This document shows positions 1 to 5,664 of a stretch of 5,690 nucleotides of DNA, in pieces. The notes under the pieces are model-generated. The model saw only the letters and a program-made list of their open reading frames with translations. It did not search any database and was not told where the DNA came from. A program made the position numbers and the translations under genes. Source of the stretch: an uncultured Ruminococcus sp. (lineage in GTDB: Bacteria > Bacillota > Clostridia > Oscillospirales > CAG-272); NCBI GenBank assembly GCA_902783705.1, contig CACZSA010000394.1, positions 1-5,690 on the forward strand. The letters run 5' to 3'. Numbering within the stretch: the stretch's first letter is position 1; the number at the start of each line of letters is the position of its first letter.

Positions 1-798
1 CTGCTGCATGAAGTGGGCGTAGTGCGGGAAGACGATGCCCGCGTCGGAGAGCTCCGGCATGTACTGCTTCAGCCATTCGAGGGAGATATACCCCTCGTAG
101 TTGACAGAGCGCAGGGCCTGCATGAAGCTGTCGACCGGGAGATCGCCCTCGCCCATGATCCGGTAGCTGATCGAGCCGTCCGCGTTCACGACGGAATCCT
201 TGATGTGTGTGTGCTTGATGTACGCGCCGAGATTCTTCACGGTCGTCGCCGGATCCTCCCCGCCGAAGCGGTAGGGATGGTTGAGGTCCCAGAGAGCCGC
301 GACGCTGTCGCTCCCGATCCGGGCCAGCACGTCGGCGAGGCGGTCGGTGTGCGAATAGACGCCGTTGGTCTCGATGAGCAGGGTGACGCCCGCCGCCTCC
401 GCGATGGGGGCCAGCTCCTTCATCGGGCCGATGACGAGCTCGTCGTCAAAATCGGTCGTGGGCTCCGCCGTGAGGTCGCCGAGGATGCGGATATAGGGCG
501 TTCCGAGCGCCTCCGCCAGGGCGATGTACTCCTTCAGCTCGGCGATCGTCTCCGCGTGCCGTTCCCCGAAGCGCAGGGCGCATCCGGAGGAGAGGCAGCA
601 GATCTCGAGCTTGAGACGCTTCAGCTGCGCGCGCGTTTCGGCGAGGTTCTCCGGCTTGAACGGCGCGGCGTGGACGGAGAAAATGTTCCCGCCGAGCCCG
701 CGCATCTCGATCCCGGAAAAGCCGAGGTCCTTCGCCATGGAATAAATATCCGACCAGGAAAAGTCGGGACATCCGAGCGTAGAAAAGGATAATTTCAT
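1..798 (-). CDS. Sugar phosphate isomerase/epimerase family TIM barrel protein, 3' end cut by the window edge
   Basis: Translating the minus strand from the ATG at 798 gives 266 codons without a stop up to base 1, so the gene continues to the left. It begins MKLSFSTLGCPDFSWSDIYS, a start typical of the xylose isomerase-like TIM barrel family (AP endonuclease 2 / COG1082). Candidate divalent-metal ligands appear in the expected order: E143 in LLIETNG, D171 in LWDLNHP, H198 in KHTHIKD and E241 in SLEW, with a GEGDLP loop between the last two. Family members are usually about 270 to 290 residues, so probably only a short tail is missing. The family isomerises or epimerises sugars, inositol derivatives or related polyols in the cytoplasm; the substrate cannot be read from the sequence. 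The start is supported by GGAGG six bases upstream. The gene lies directly behind a T-box leader and its terminator, so its expression is probably tied to tRNA charging. Confidence 0.9.
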   Translation of the reverse strand, partial: MKLSFSTLGCPDFSWSDIYSMAKDLGFSGIEMRGLGGNIFSVHAAPFKPENLAETRAQLKRLKLEICCLSSGCALRFGERHAETIAELKEYIALAEALGTPYIRILGDLTAEPTTDFDDELVIGPMKELAPIAEAAGVTLLIETNGVYSHTDRLADVLARIGSDSVAALWDLNHPYRFGGEDPATTVKNLGAYIKHTHIKDSVVNADGSISYRIMGEGDLPVDSFMQALRSVNYEGYISLEWLKQYMPELSDAGIVFPHYAHFMQQ

Positions 799-804
799 GT
801 TTTG

Positions 805-809
805 CCTCC
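805..809 (-). promoter_or_regulatory. Ribosome binding site of the isomerase-like gene
   Basis: GGAGG on the minus strand lies six bases before the ATG at 798-796. It fixes the start of the TIM barrel gene. The stretch between this site and the leader terminator (about 810-887) holds no other recognisable signal. Confidence 0.85.
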
Positions 810-887
810 GAATGCTCTGTGCTCTGTATATTGGGTGAATACATGCGAAATGCGGGGAGGGATGCCGCGGCGCGGATCGAACCGGAT

Positions 888-915
888 AAAAAAATGCGCC
901 TCATACAAGAGACGC
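888..915 (-). terminator. Intrinsic terminator of the T-box leader
   Basis: On the minus strand GCGTCTC (915-909) pairs with GAGGCGC (902-896) across a six-base loop, with one G-U pair, and is followed by A and seven Ts (894-888). The 5' arm contains CGTCTC, the segment that in T-boxes also closes the antiterminator by pairing with the AGAG just before the TGGT bulge. The two folds are therefore mutually exclusive, as expected for tRNA-controlled attenuation. Confidence 0.88.
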
Positions 916-1162
916 AACCTTCGTTCCGTGGTACCACTCTGTTTCGGCGGAAAATCCGCCCTCTCCGGGCACTTTCATGCCCTCCTTCTGTAACGGGAAG
1001 TCCCGTCCGCGTTTACTGACCCCTCCGTGACCGGAGACCGGCGTTCAGGCGGCTGCTCAGGGGTGAGTGCCGCTTCCATTGCCCTCCGCCTTGCACCGTC
1101 CGGCGGCTCTCTGTGCGGCCCTTGAAGCGGGAATTCCCCTTCGCTGCATTTCGATCTATGTG
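888..1162 (-). ncRNA. T-box riboswitch leader, specifier read as CUC (leucine)
   Basis: A T-box leader binds a cognate tRNA and continues transcription only when that tRNA is uncharged. On the minus strand the landmarks occur in the correct order. AGAGAG (1112-1107) is followed by a CCGCC/GGCGG hairpin with a GGTGCAA apical loop. Next comes the specifier region ending CTC-ACCCCTGAGC, with the CTC at 1067-1065. Several small hairpins follow (1023-1036, 993-1006, 967-982, 946-960), then the T-box core AGAGTGGTACCACGG (940-926) and a terminator. The codon directly before ACCYCTGAG is the specifier in known T-boxes and is followed by a purine, so CTC implies tRNA-Leu(GAG). The TGGT bulge (936-933) would pair with an ACCA tRNA end, which fits leucine tRNAs (discriminator A). 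A register shift would give ACT (Thr) or TCA (Ser); Ser fits poorly because its tRNAs carry discriminator G. The 5' boundary is inferred from the promoter. Confidence 0.9.
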
Positions 1163-1168
1163 AAAATG

Positions 1169-1197
1169 ATTATAGCACATCCCGCCGCCCCTGTCAA
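1169..1197 (-). promoter_or_regulatory. Consensus sigma-A promoter of the T-box leader
   Basis: Minus strand TTGACA (1197-1192) and TATAAT (1174-1169) are separated by exactly 17 bases; both boxes match consensus perfectly. Transcription would begin near 1162, about 50 nt before the AGAGAG motif of the T-box. Such a strong core promoter suits a gene controlled mainly by attenuation. Confidence 0.92.
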
Positions 1198-1282
1198 GAG
1201 TGGATTTTGAATAAAATTTCATTTCATTCATCGCGCCGCCTCCGGCAATCCGCACACAGGGGACGGCGGAGGGTAATTCTTT

Positions 1283-1311
1283 ATTATAGCATAAAACGCA
1301 TTCGGAATCAA
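1283..1311 (-). promoter_or_regulatory. Second, upstream minus-strand promoter candidate
   Basis: Minus strand TTGATT (1311-1306) and a perfect TATAAT (1288-1283) are 17 bases apart. The -35 box matches four of six consensus positions. A transcript from about 1276 would run into the stronger promoter at 1197-1169 and through the T-box leader, so it could be a second promoter of the same unit. It also precedes a GGAGG and ATG (start at 1231), discussed under findings. Activity is an inference from sequence only. Confidence 0.5.
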
Positions 1312-1368
1312 TAGGCACCTTCACGATTTTTCGCCTCCCCGGGTCCCCTTTCTTCTCCCCCGCTTTGC

Positions 1369-1405
1369 TTGACACCGGGGTTTTCGGATGGTATAATGGT
1401 ATAAT
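1369..1405 (+). promoter_or_regulatory. Sigma-A promoter with duplicated -10 box, driving the TerB/ATPase operon
   Basis: TTGACA (1369-1374) is followed after 17 bases by TATAAT (1392-1397), both perfect. A second TATAAT lies at 1400-1405, so that GGTATAAT is present twice in tandem. The first copy has the ideal spacing; the second would have a 25-base spacer and probably does not act with this -35 box. The promoter is divergent from the T-box promoter about 170 bp away and sits about 40 bp before the start of the TerB-type gene. Confidence 0.9.
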
Positions 1406-1417
1406 ACGAATCGTATT
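1403..1417. promoter_or_regulatory. 15-bp palindrome at the transcription start, candidate operator
   Basis: AATACGA, a central A and TCGTATT form a perfect 7-1-7 inverted repeat. It overlaps the second TATAAT and covers the expected start point of the operon promoter, a position where a bound dimeric repressor would block transcription. The regulator is unknown and no regulator gene lies in the window. Palindromes of this kind are used by TetR-like and other helix-turn-helix proteins, but the sequence does not tell which. Confidence 0.55.
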
Positions 1418-1424
1418 CAAGCAC

Positions 1425-1431
1425 AAGGAGG
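1425..1431 (+). promoter_or_regulatory. Ribosome binding site of the TerB-type gene
   Basis: AAGGAGG, seven bases before the ATG at 1439, is a near-perfect Shine-Dalgarno sequence and fixes the start of the long reading frame. The 5' untranslated region is only about 35 nt. Confidence 0.9.
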
Positions 1432-1438
1432 AGCCGTC

Positions 1439-3655
1439 ATGCCGGAGAAACGGACGCCCGAGGAAATCGTCGAGATCGCGAAGCAGATCCGCCGCCGCGT
1501 GCGGGACCGGGTCGAGGCCGCGATGGAAGGCGCCGCGCAGGAGGCCAAGCTCGACGCCGCGCTGGACGCCGTGAGTCGCGCGATGGACGAGGTCGGGGAC
1601 GAACTGGACAAGGCTTCCCGCCATATCGACGCCTTCATTCGGCAGACCGAATCTCGGCAGGCCGAAGCTCGGCAGACCGAAGCTCAGCCGTCGGAGAGAA
1701 CGCACGCGCGTGAAGAAGCCGAAGAGCCCGAAGAGCCGCAGGCCCCCGGGGAATCCATCCGTCCCGCGCCCGCGCCGCGCACCGTGAACGCGCGCGAGGA
1801 CTTCTGGGATCTCGGACGCCCGAAGCCGCGCATCTACGCCGAGGCGAAATTCTCGTCCGGCTCCCTCTCCCCGGCGGACGTGAACGCGCCCGATCCCGAA
1901 CCGGAGCCGGGCGAACGCGTCGTCCGGGCGGAGAAGATCGTCCGCGGCGGCGAGGCCCGGGAGGAACGGATCCCGGCGAATCCCTATCAGGGGTCCTCGG
2001 GCCGCGTGGTGAATACGGCGGGCGGTCAGCGCTCGGTCCCGCAGGGCGTCTACGCGACGCGCTCCTACCGCCGGGGATCGTCCCAGTCCCGGAATCCGAG
2101 ACCGGCGGACCTGACCCCGGCGAAGAAATCCCCCGCCGCCCCGGTCGTGAAGACCTATACGCCCGAAGGGACGCTCATCCGGGAGATCACCGTCCGGACA
2201 TGGGAGGCGGACACGGAATTCTACAACCGCTTCCTCACCGACGCGCTCCGCAGCCACAACACGAAGTTTCTGGGCGACATTCATGAGACGCGGCCCCCGG
2301 TCCCGTACTATTCCTACGTCCCGCAGTACGCGCATATGTCGCTCGCGCAGGTGAACTATTACGAATACGTCCGGGAATGCGCGCGGCACGGGATCTTCCC
2401 GCCCTGCGACTTTCCCTATGTGCTCCTCTATATCTTTGAAATCTTAAATCTCCCGGACGCCGTGCCGCCCGAGGAGGGGGCCCCCCTGCTCGCGTCGGTC
2501 TGGCTCGGCTGGCGGGGGCAGTATCCGCGCCTCGACGGGTATCTCTGCGAATGGCTCCCGGATTACTGCATGATCCACGGCGTCCCGCTTCCGGATTCGC
2601 TCGCGCCGATCTTGCCGGAGATCGTCCCGAAGGCGCAGTTCAAGGAGTTCTACCTCAACCGCGCGTCGGGCGGGATGCTCACAAAGACGGTGATCGAGAC
2701 CTCCTCGGACTACGATTACCGCACGAGCCGCTACTACGCCGAAAACCGGGATGCCTACGAGCGGCACATCCCCGCCGCCGTCTCCGCCGCGCTCGCGGAA
2801 CAGGCATCGGAGCACCGCGGGATCTTCGCCCTCGACCGGGTGTACAAGATGACCCGGGACAGCTTCTGCGGCGCAATCGCGGCCTCCTCGGTGAAGCGGC
2901 GGCTCGACATCGAGTTCGTCTCCTTCACCCGCCGCGCCGACACGCGGACCGCCGTCACCGCGCTCGTGAAGCACGCGGAAAACCGTCTCCGCGCCCTCCT
3001 CGGTGTCAAGGCCAAGCTCGGCGAGCGGGACCTCGGCGAGGAGGACAGCCGCGCGATCGACGCCTATTTCGCCCCGATGCTCCCGACGAAGGAGCAGATC
3101 CGGCAGAAAAAGGAAGACGCCTACATGCCCGCGGACTACCTCAAGAATTACGAGGCCGAGGACACGGGCTTCGATCCCGGCGCGGCGGCAGCCATCGAGG
3201 CGCAGTCCTGGGCCAACGCGGCGCGCCTGACCGGGGAGGACTACGGCACGCCCCCCGCCGAAGAGCCCGAAGAGATCCCGGTGATCGAGGGCGAGATGAC
3301 GGCGGACGAGACGATCCCCGCGGAGGCGATCCCGCCGAAGGAAGAAAGAATCGAAACGGAAGAAAGTAAAGAAGAGAAGCCGGAGAACGCCGGAGAAACG
3401 GACGCCGAAGGATCGGACACACCGGAGGACGCGTCCGGGGACGAGGAGCTCCTCAAGGCCGGCCTGCGTGCGGCAATGGCGGGCGGGTTCCGTGCGTTCT
3501 GCCGTTCGCGCTCTCTCTACGAGGGGGATCTGGCGGACCGGATCAACGCGCGGTTTCTTGACCTCGTCGGCGACGTCGCGCTCGAGGCCTCGCCGGACGG
3601 CGGATTTGAATTCATCGAAGAATACAGGGAGGATGCACAGGAATGGCTCCGATAA
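1439..3655 (+). CDS. TerB_N / TerB_C domain protein, first gene of a predicted DNA-processing or defence operon
   Basis: The frame encodes 738 residues. Residues 1-65 look like an amphipathic helical segment; 66-260 are low complexity, rich in E, P, R and A, and include three RQTEA-like repeats. Around 270-385 is a region like the TerB N-terminal domain (TerB_N), with PVPYYSYVPQYAHMSLAQVN, then YYEYVRECARHGIFPPCDF, LLYIFEILNLP and RLDGYLCEWLPDY. Residues 390-602 continue as helical sequence ending in a TerB_C-like part with PMLPTKEQIRQKKED and QSWANAARLTGEDY. A strongly acidic linker (about 603-669) leads to a C-terminal helical segment with DLVGDVALEASPDGGFEFIE. No signal peptide or membrane segment is seen, so it is probably cytoplasmic. 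In this family the domains flank or replace the metal-binding TerB domain of tellurite-resistance systems; here no separate TerB core is evident. Assignment is by motif recognition; the molecular role is unknown and tellurite resistance should not be assumed. Confidence 0.85.
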   Translation: MPEKRTPEEIVEIAKQIRRRVRDRVEAAMEGAAQEAKLDAALDAVSRAMDEVGDELDKASRHIDAFIRQTESRQAEARQTEAQPSERTHAREEAEEPEEPQAPGESIRPAPAPRTVNAREDFWDLGRPKPRIYAEAKFSSGSLSPADVNAPDPEPEPGERVVRAEKIVRGGEAREERIPANPYQGSSGRVVNTAGGQRSVPQGVYATRSYRRGSSQSRNPRPADLTPAKKSPAAPVVKTYTPEGTLIREITVRTWEADTEFYNRFLTDALRSHNTKFLGDIHETRPPVPYYSYVPQYAHMSLAQVNYYEYVRECARHGIFPPCDFPYVLLYIFEILNLPDAVPPEEGAPLLASVWLGWRGQYPRLDGYLCEWLPDYCMIHGVPLPDSLAPILPEIVPKAQFKEFYLNRASGGMLTKTVIETSSDYDYRTSRYYAENRDAYERHIPAAVSAALAEQASEHRGIFALDRVYKMTRDSFCGAIAASSVKRRLDIEFVSFTRRADTRTAVTALVKHAENRLRALLGVKAKLGERDLGEEDSRAIDAYFAPMLPTKEQIRQKKEDAYMPADYLKNYEAEDTGFDPGAAAAIEAQSWANAARLTGEDYGTPPAEEPEEIPVIEGEMTADETIPAEAIPPKEERIETEESKEEKPENAGETDAEGSDTPEDASGDEELLKAGLRAAMAGGFRAFCRSRSLYEGDLADRINARFLDLVGDVALEASPDGGFEFIEEYREDAQEWLR
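1640..1684 (+). repeat. Three tandem 15-bp units inside the TerB-type gene
   Basis: Units of the form CGGCAGRCCGAADCT start at 1640, 1655 and 1670 and differ at only two positions. They are in frame and encode RQTES, RQAEA and RQTEA (residues 68-82), a charged, probably helical or disordered spacer. Such a tract may vary in copy number between strains. Confidence 0.85.
3626..3632 (+). promoter_or_regulatory. Ribosome binding site inside the end of the upstream gene
   Basis: AGGGAGG lies ten bases before the ATG at 3643, still within the last codons of the TerB-type gene. It decides the start of the ATPase gene, which overlaps the upstream stop by 13 bases and suggests translational coupling. 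Confidence 0.75.
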
Positions 3656-5067
3656 AGAATGAAACGGTACAGAGGGTCCCCCGCCGGATCCTCGGGACGC
3701 TGCTCTCGTCCCTCTCGGGCGGCGTGGTCCCGCGGGTCGGCGCGCCGTACATCGCGATCGGGCGGACGGAGGAGATCGACGCGCTGGCGTCCTCCCTCGA
3801 CCGGGTTGCGGACGGCGAAGGCGCGACGAAGTTCATCATCGGGCGGTACGGCTCGGGCAAGAGCTTTCTGATCCAGCTCTCCCGGGGCTACGCGCTCGAG
3901 CGGGGATTCGTCACGGCGGACGCGGACCTCTCCCCGGAGCGGAAGCTGTCGGGCTCGGGCGGAAGCGGGCTGGCGACGTACCGGGAGCTCATGAAGAACA
4001 TCGCGTCGAAATCCTCCCCGGACGGCGGCGCGCTGCCCGTGATCCTCGGCAAGTGGTTCACGAAGATCGGCGCGGACCTCGTGGAGGAGGGCTTCGATCA
4101 GGGGAGCGAGGAATACGGCCTCGAATTCTCCCGGCGGATCATGAAGAACCTGCGTGAGTTGGAGGCGGACGTGGGCGGCTTCGATTTCGCCTCGGTCCTG
4201 CGCACGTATTACGAGGCGTGGCGGGACGACGACGATCTCCGGCAGTCCGCGTGCCTGAAATGGCTCCGGGGCGAATTCGGCACCCGGACGGAGGCGCGGC
4301 AGGCGACCGGGATCCGCTCGCTCTCGATCATCAGCGACGACAACTGGTACGATTACCTGAAGCTGTTCACGGCGTTCGTGCGTCTGGCGGGGTACAGCGG
4401 GCTGTGCCTCTACATCGACGAATGCGTGAATCTCTACAAGATCCCGAACCGGATCTCGCGGGAGAACAACTACGAGAAGATCCTCGCGATGTTCAACGAC
4501 ACGATGCAGGGGCGCGCGCCGGGGCTGATGATCGTCTTCGGCGGGACGCCGCAGTTCCTCGAGGACAGCCGGAGGGGCTTATACAGCTACGAGGCGCTCC
4601 GCTCGCGTCTTGCGGACGGGCGGTTCGGCGGCGGAGAGCTTCGTTCGCTGATGCAGCCCGTGATCCGTCTGAAACGCCTCTCGGACAGCGAGCTCTACGC
4701 GCTGGTGATCCGGCTGACCGCGCTGCACGGCGAGTATCACAAATGGGAGCCGCGGGCGACGGAGAGCGACATGCGGGACTTTCTGACGCAGTCGATGACG
4801 CGGGAGGGCGCGGAGTCGATGATCACGCCGCGCGAGATCATCCGGGACTATGTGACGCTGCTCGATCTTTTGTACATGAATCCGGACCGATCGTTTTCGG
4901 ACATTCTCGGGCACGTGCAGCGGACGTCGGTGTCGGCGAAGATCGACGAAGCGGAGGACGAGGGAGATTCGGCATCCCCCTCGGTGCGTCCCGGCGAATC
5001 CGGGTTCTCCGGAGGCTCCGGGATCCCGCCGAAGCCTGCGGTCACGCTGGATGACATAGAATTCTAA
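3643..5067 (+). CDS. BrxC/BrxD-type P-loop ATPase (DUF2791 family)
   Basis: The frame encodes 474 residues, close to the length of BREX BrxD proteins. The N-terminal part reads VVPRVGAPYIAIGRTEEIDA, the family pattern just before the nucleotide-binding core. Walker A is GRYGSGKS (67-74), followed by DADLSPERKL. Walker B is LCLYIDE (254-260), with D259 and E260 as likely magnesium and catalytic residues. A sensor-like strand MIVFGGTPQF (296-305) and a YEALRSRLA segment (316-324) with candidate arginine finger residues follow. The C-terminal third is helical, with a low-complexity stretch and the ending KPAVTLDDIEF. The family belongs to the AAA+/STAND-like ATPases of BREX and Pgl phage-defence systems. 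The start overlaps the TerB-type gene by 13 bases, so the two are one transcription unit and probably act together. No key ATPase residue is missing. Substrate and partner are inferred, not seen. Confidence 0.88.
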   Translation: MAPIKNETVQRVPRRILGTLLSSLSGGVVPRVGAPYIAIGRTEEIDALASSLDRVADGEGATKFIIGRYGSGKSFLIQLSRGYALERGFVTADADLSPERKLSGSGGSGLATYRELMKNIASKSSPDGGALPVILGKWFTKIGADLVEEGFDQGSEEYGLEFSRRIMKNLRELEADVGGFDFASVLRTYYEAWRDDDDLRQSACLKWLRGEFGTRTEARQATGIRSLSIISDDNWYDYLKLFTAFVRLAGYSGLCLYIDECVNLYKIPNRISRENNYEKILAMFNDTMQGRAPGLMIVFGGTPQFLEDSRRGLYSYEALRSRLADGRFGGGELRSLMQPVIRLKRLSDSELYALVIRLTALHGEYHKWEPRATESDMRDFLTQSMTREGAESMITPREIIRDYVTLLDLLYMNPDRSFSDILGHVQRTSVSAKIDEAEDEGDSASPSVRPGESGFSGGSGIPPKPAVTLDDIEF

Positions 5068-5180
5068 AAGGCGGTCTCCCCCTGCGGTAAAGCCCGATGG
5101 CGATTCTTTCCGTCTGCGCGCTGACGCTTGCGGATGATGGATCTTGCAGATTCGACGCTTTTTTGTCCTTCCGGACGGGA

Positions 5181-5213
5181 CCAGAGAGGACCCTCAGGCC
5201 GGGCCCTCTCTGG
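5181..5213. repeat. Strong hairpin, 13-bp stem
   Basis: CCAGAGAGGACCC (5181-5193) is complementary to GGGCCCTCTCTGG (5201-5213) except for one A-C pair, with a seven-base loop. It starts 113 bases after the ATPase stop. No T-run follows closely (ACTTTCC), so it may stabilise the 3' end of the mRNA or end transcription inefficiently. Confidence 0.8.
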
Positions 5214-5225
5214 ACTTTCCAGGCC

Positions 5226-5261
5226 CCAAAGGAGAGGGAGGAGCGCCTCCCCCTCCTTTGG
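5226..5261. repeat. Strong hairpin, 16-bp stem with four-base loop
   Basis: CCAAAGGAGAGGGAGG (5226-5241) pairs with CCTCCCCCTCCTTTGG (5246-5261) with one mismatch and the loop AGCG. It follows the previous hairpin after 12 bases. The next bases are pyrimidine-rich (ATTCCTCCTCTACCCC) but not a T-tract. It could be part of an mRNA 3' end or of a dispersed intergenic repeat. Near-symmetry makes either strand possible. Confidence 0.82.
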
Positions 5262-5391
5262 ATTCCTCCTCTACCCCCTCGGGTATAACCTCATGTATAG
5301 CTCTGCAACCTTGTCCAATGAGGGCTAAGCGTGTGTCATAGCAGGATTACAGGGGCCGCACCAAGTCAGTTAGTTTGATAGTTTTGAGATA

Positions 5392-5549
5392 CGCTCAACG
5401 CCAAGGATGCAGCGGCCCGTGTCAGACCTTTGCTCAATGAAGGTGCAGAGTGTAAATGTACGGCCCGGATCGAACACAAACCGCTGCACCTTCATCTTGA
5501 CGAAGTCAAAAGGACTGACACGTTCAGCTTCCCAAAACGGCGTTGAGCG
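5392..5549. repeat. Nested long imperfect inverted repeat (about 158 nt)
   Basis: Three perfect complementary block pairs are nested in order. CGCTCAACGCC (5392-5402) pairs with GGCGTTGAGCG (5539-5549). CGTGTCAG (5418-5425) pairs with CTGACACG (5515-5522), extended inward after one mismatch by CCTTT/AAAGG. ATGAAGGTGCAG (5437-5448) pairs with CTGCACCTTCAT (5484-5495). Together they would fold into a single long, interrupted hairpin with an apical region of 35 nt. The function is unknown; candidates are a structured RNA, a miniature mobile element or a single-strand recombination site. Confidence 0.85.
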
Positions 5550-5664
5550 AGCCACTATGGATGAAGTGCTGCTCAAATTGGAGATGGCCCCTTATAAATC
5601 AACAAACGATAGGCGAGATGGAACTTGTTCCATCCGCCGTTGGCCCAAACCCCATTGAGCAAAG
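5428..5664. repeat. Second 12-bp inverted repeat pair interlaced with the long hairpin
   Basis: CTTTGCTCAATG (5428-5439) and CATTGAGCAAAG (5653-5664) are exact reverse complements. Both copies are followed on the plus strand by AGGTGCAGA within a base or two, so the AAGGTGCAGA block is also directly repeated (5440-5449 and 5662-5671). The left copy overlaps an arm of the long hairpin, so the two folds compete. Confidence 0.8.
5617..5634. repeat. 18-bp palindrome
   Basis: GATGGAAC, TT, GTTCCATC is a perfect inverted repeat with a two-base centre. Such a short centre suits a protein-binding site or cruciform better than an RNA hairpin. It lies between the two larger repeat structures and no gene start is near it. 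Confidence 0.7.

Larger units (their letters stand above)
5068..5290. other. GC-rich intergenic region after the operon, no gene seen
   Basis: No frame here has a convincing ribosome binding site or recognisable protein. The ATGs at 5097, 5128 and 5144 open short frames that simply translate the two hairpins. A run of six Ts near 5159-5164 lacks a clear stem before it, so it is not a good intrinsic terminator. The recognisable content is the hairpin pair listed separately. Confidence 0.6.

Noticed and set aside
13..792. Plus-strand frame opposite the isomerase-like gene
   Set aside because: It mirrors the TIM barrel gene, has no homology that I recognise, and its start lacks a ribosome site; the minus-strand gene has one.
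446..937. Minus-strand frame of 163 codons overlapping the isomerase-like gene start
   Set aside because: It is in a different frame from the TIM barrel gene and begins within the T-box core and terminator.
1013..2389. Long open frame of 458 codons on the minus strand
   Set aside because: It lies antisense to the TerB-type gene and is rich in R, G and L, as expected from a GC-rich shadow frame. It has no family resemblance, and its end translates the T-box leader.
2551..3369. Plus-strand frame of 272 codons inside the TerB-type gene
   Set aside because: It is an alternative-frame shadow with arginine-rich, low-complexity sequence and no ribosome binding site; the main frame has recognisable domains.
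1439..3655. Tellurite resistance gene
   Set aside because: Database names for TerB_N/TerB_C proteins suggest this, but no other ter genes are seen and the neighbour is a BrxD-like ATPase, so the name would mislead.
4218..5054. Plus-strand frame of 278 codons inside the ATPase gene
   Set aside because: It is a shadow frame; the overlapping frame carries intact Walker motifs and the expected length.
5130..5165. Intrinsic terminator ending in the T-run at 5159-5164
   Set aside because: The bases before the T-run do not form a stable stem directly adjacent to it.
5407..5658. Possible small protein genes on plus (5407-5658) and minus (5576-5370)
   Set aside because: Both translate the same inverted repeats, have no good ribosome binding site, and match no family I know; non-coding repeat DNA explains them better.
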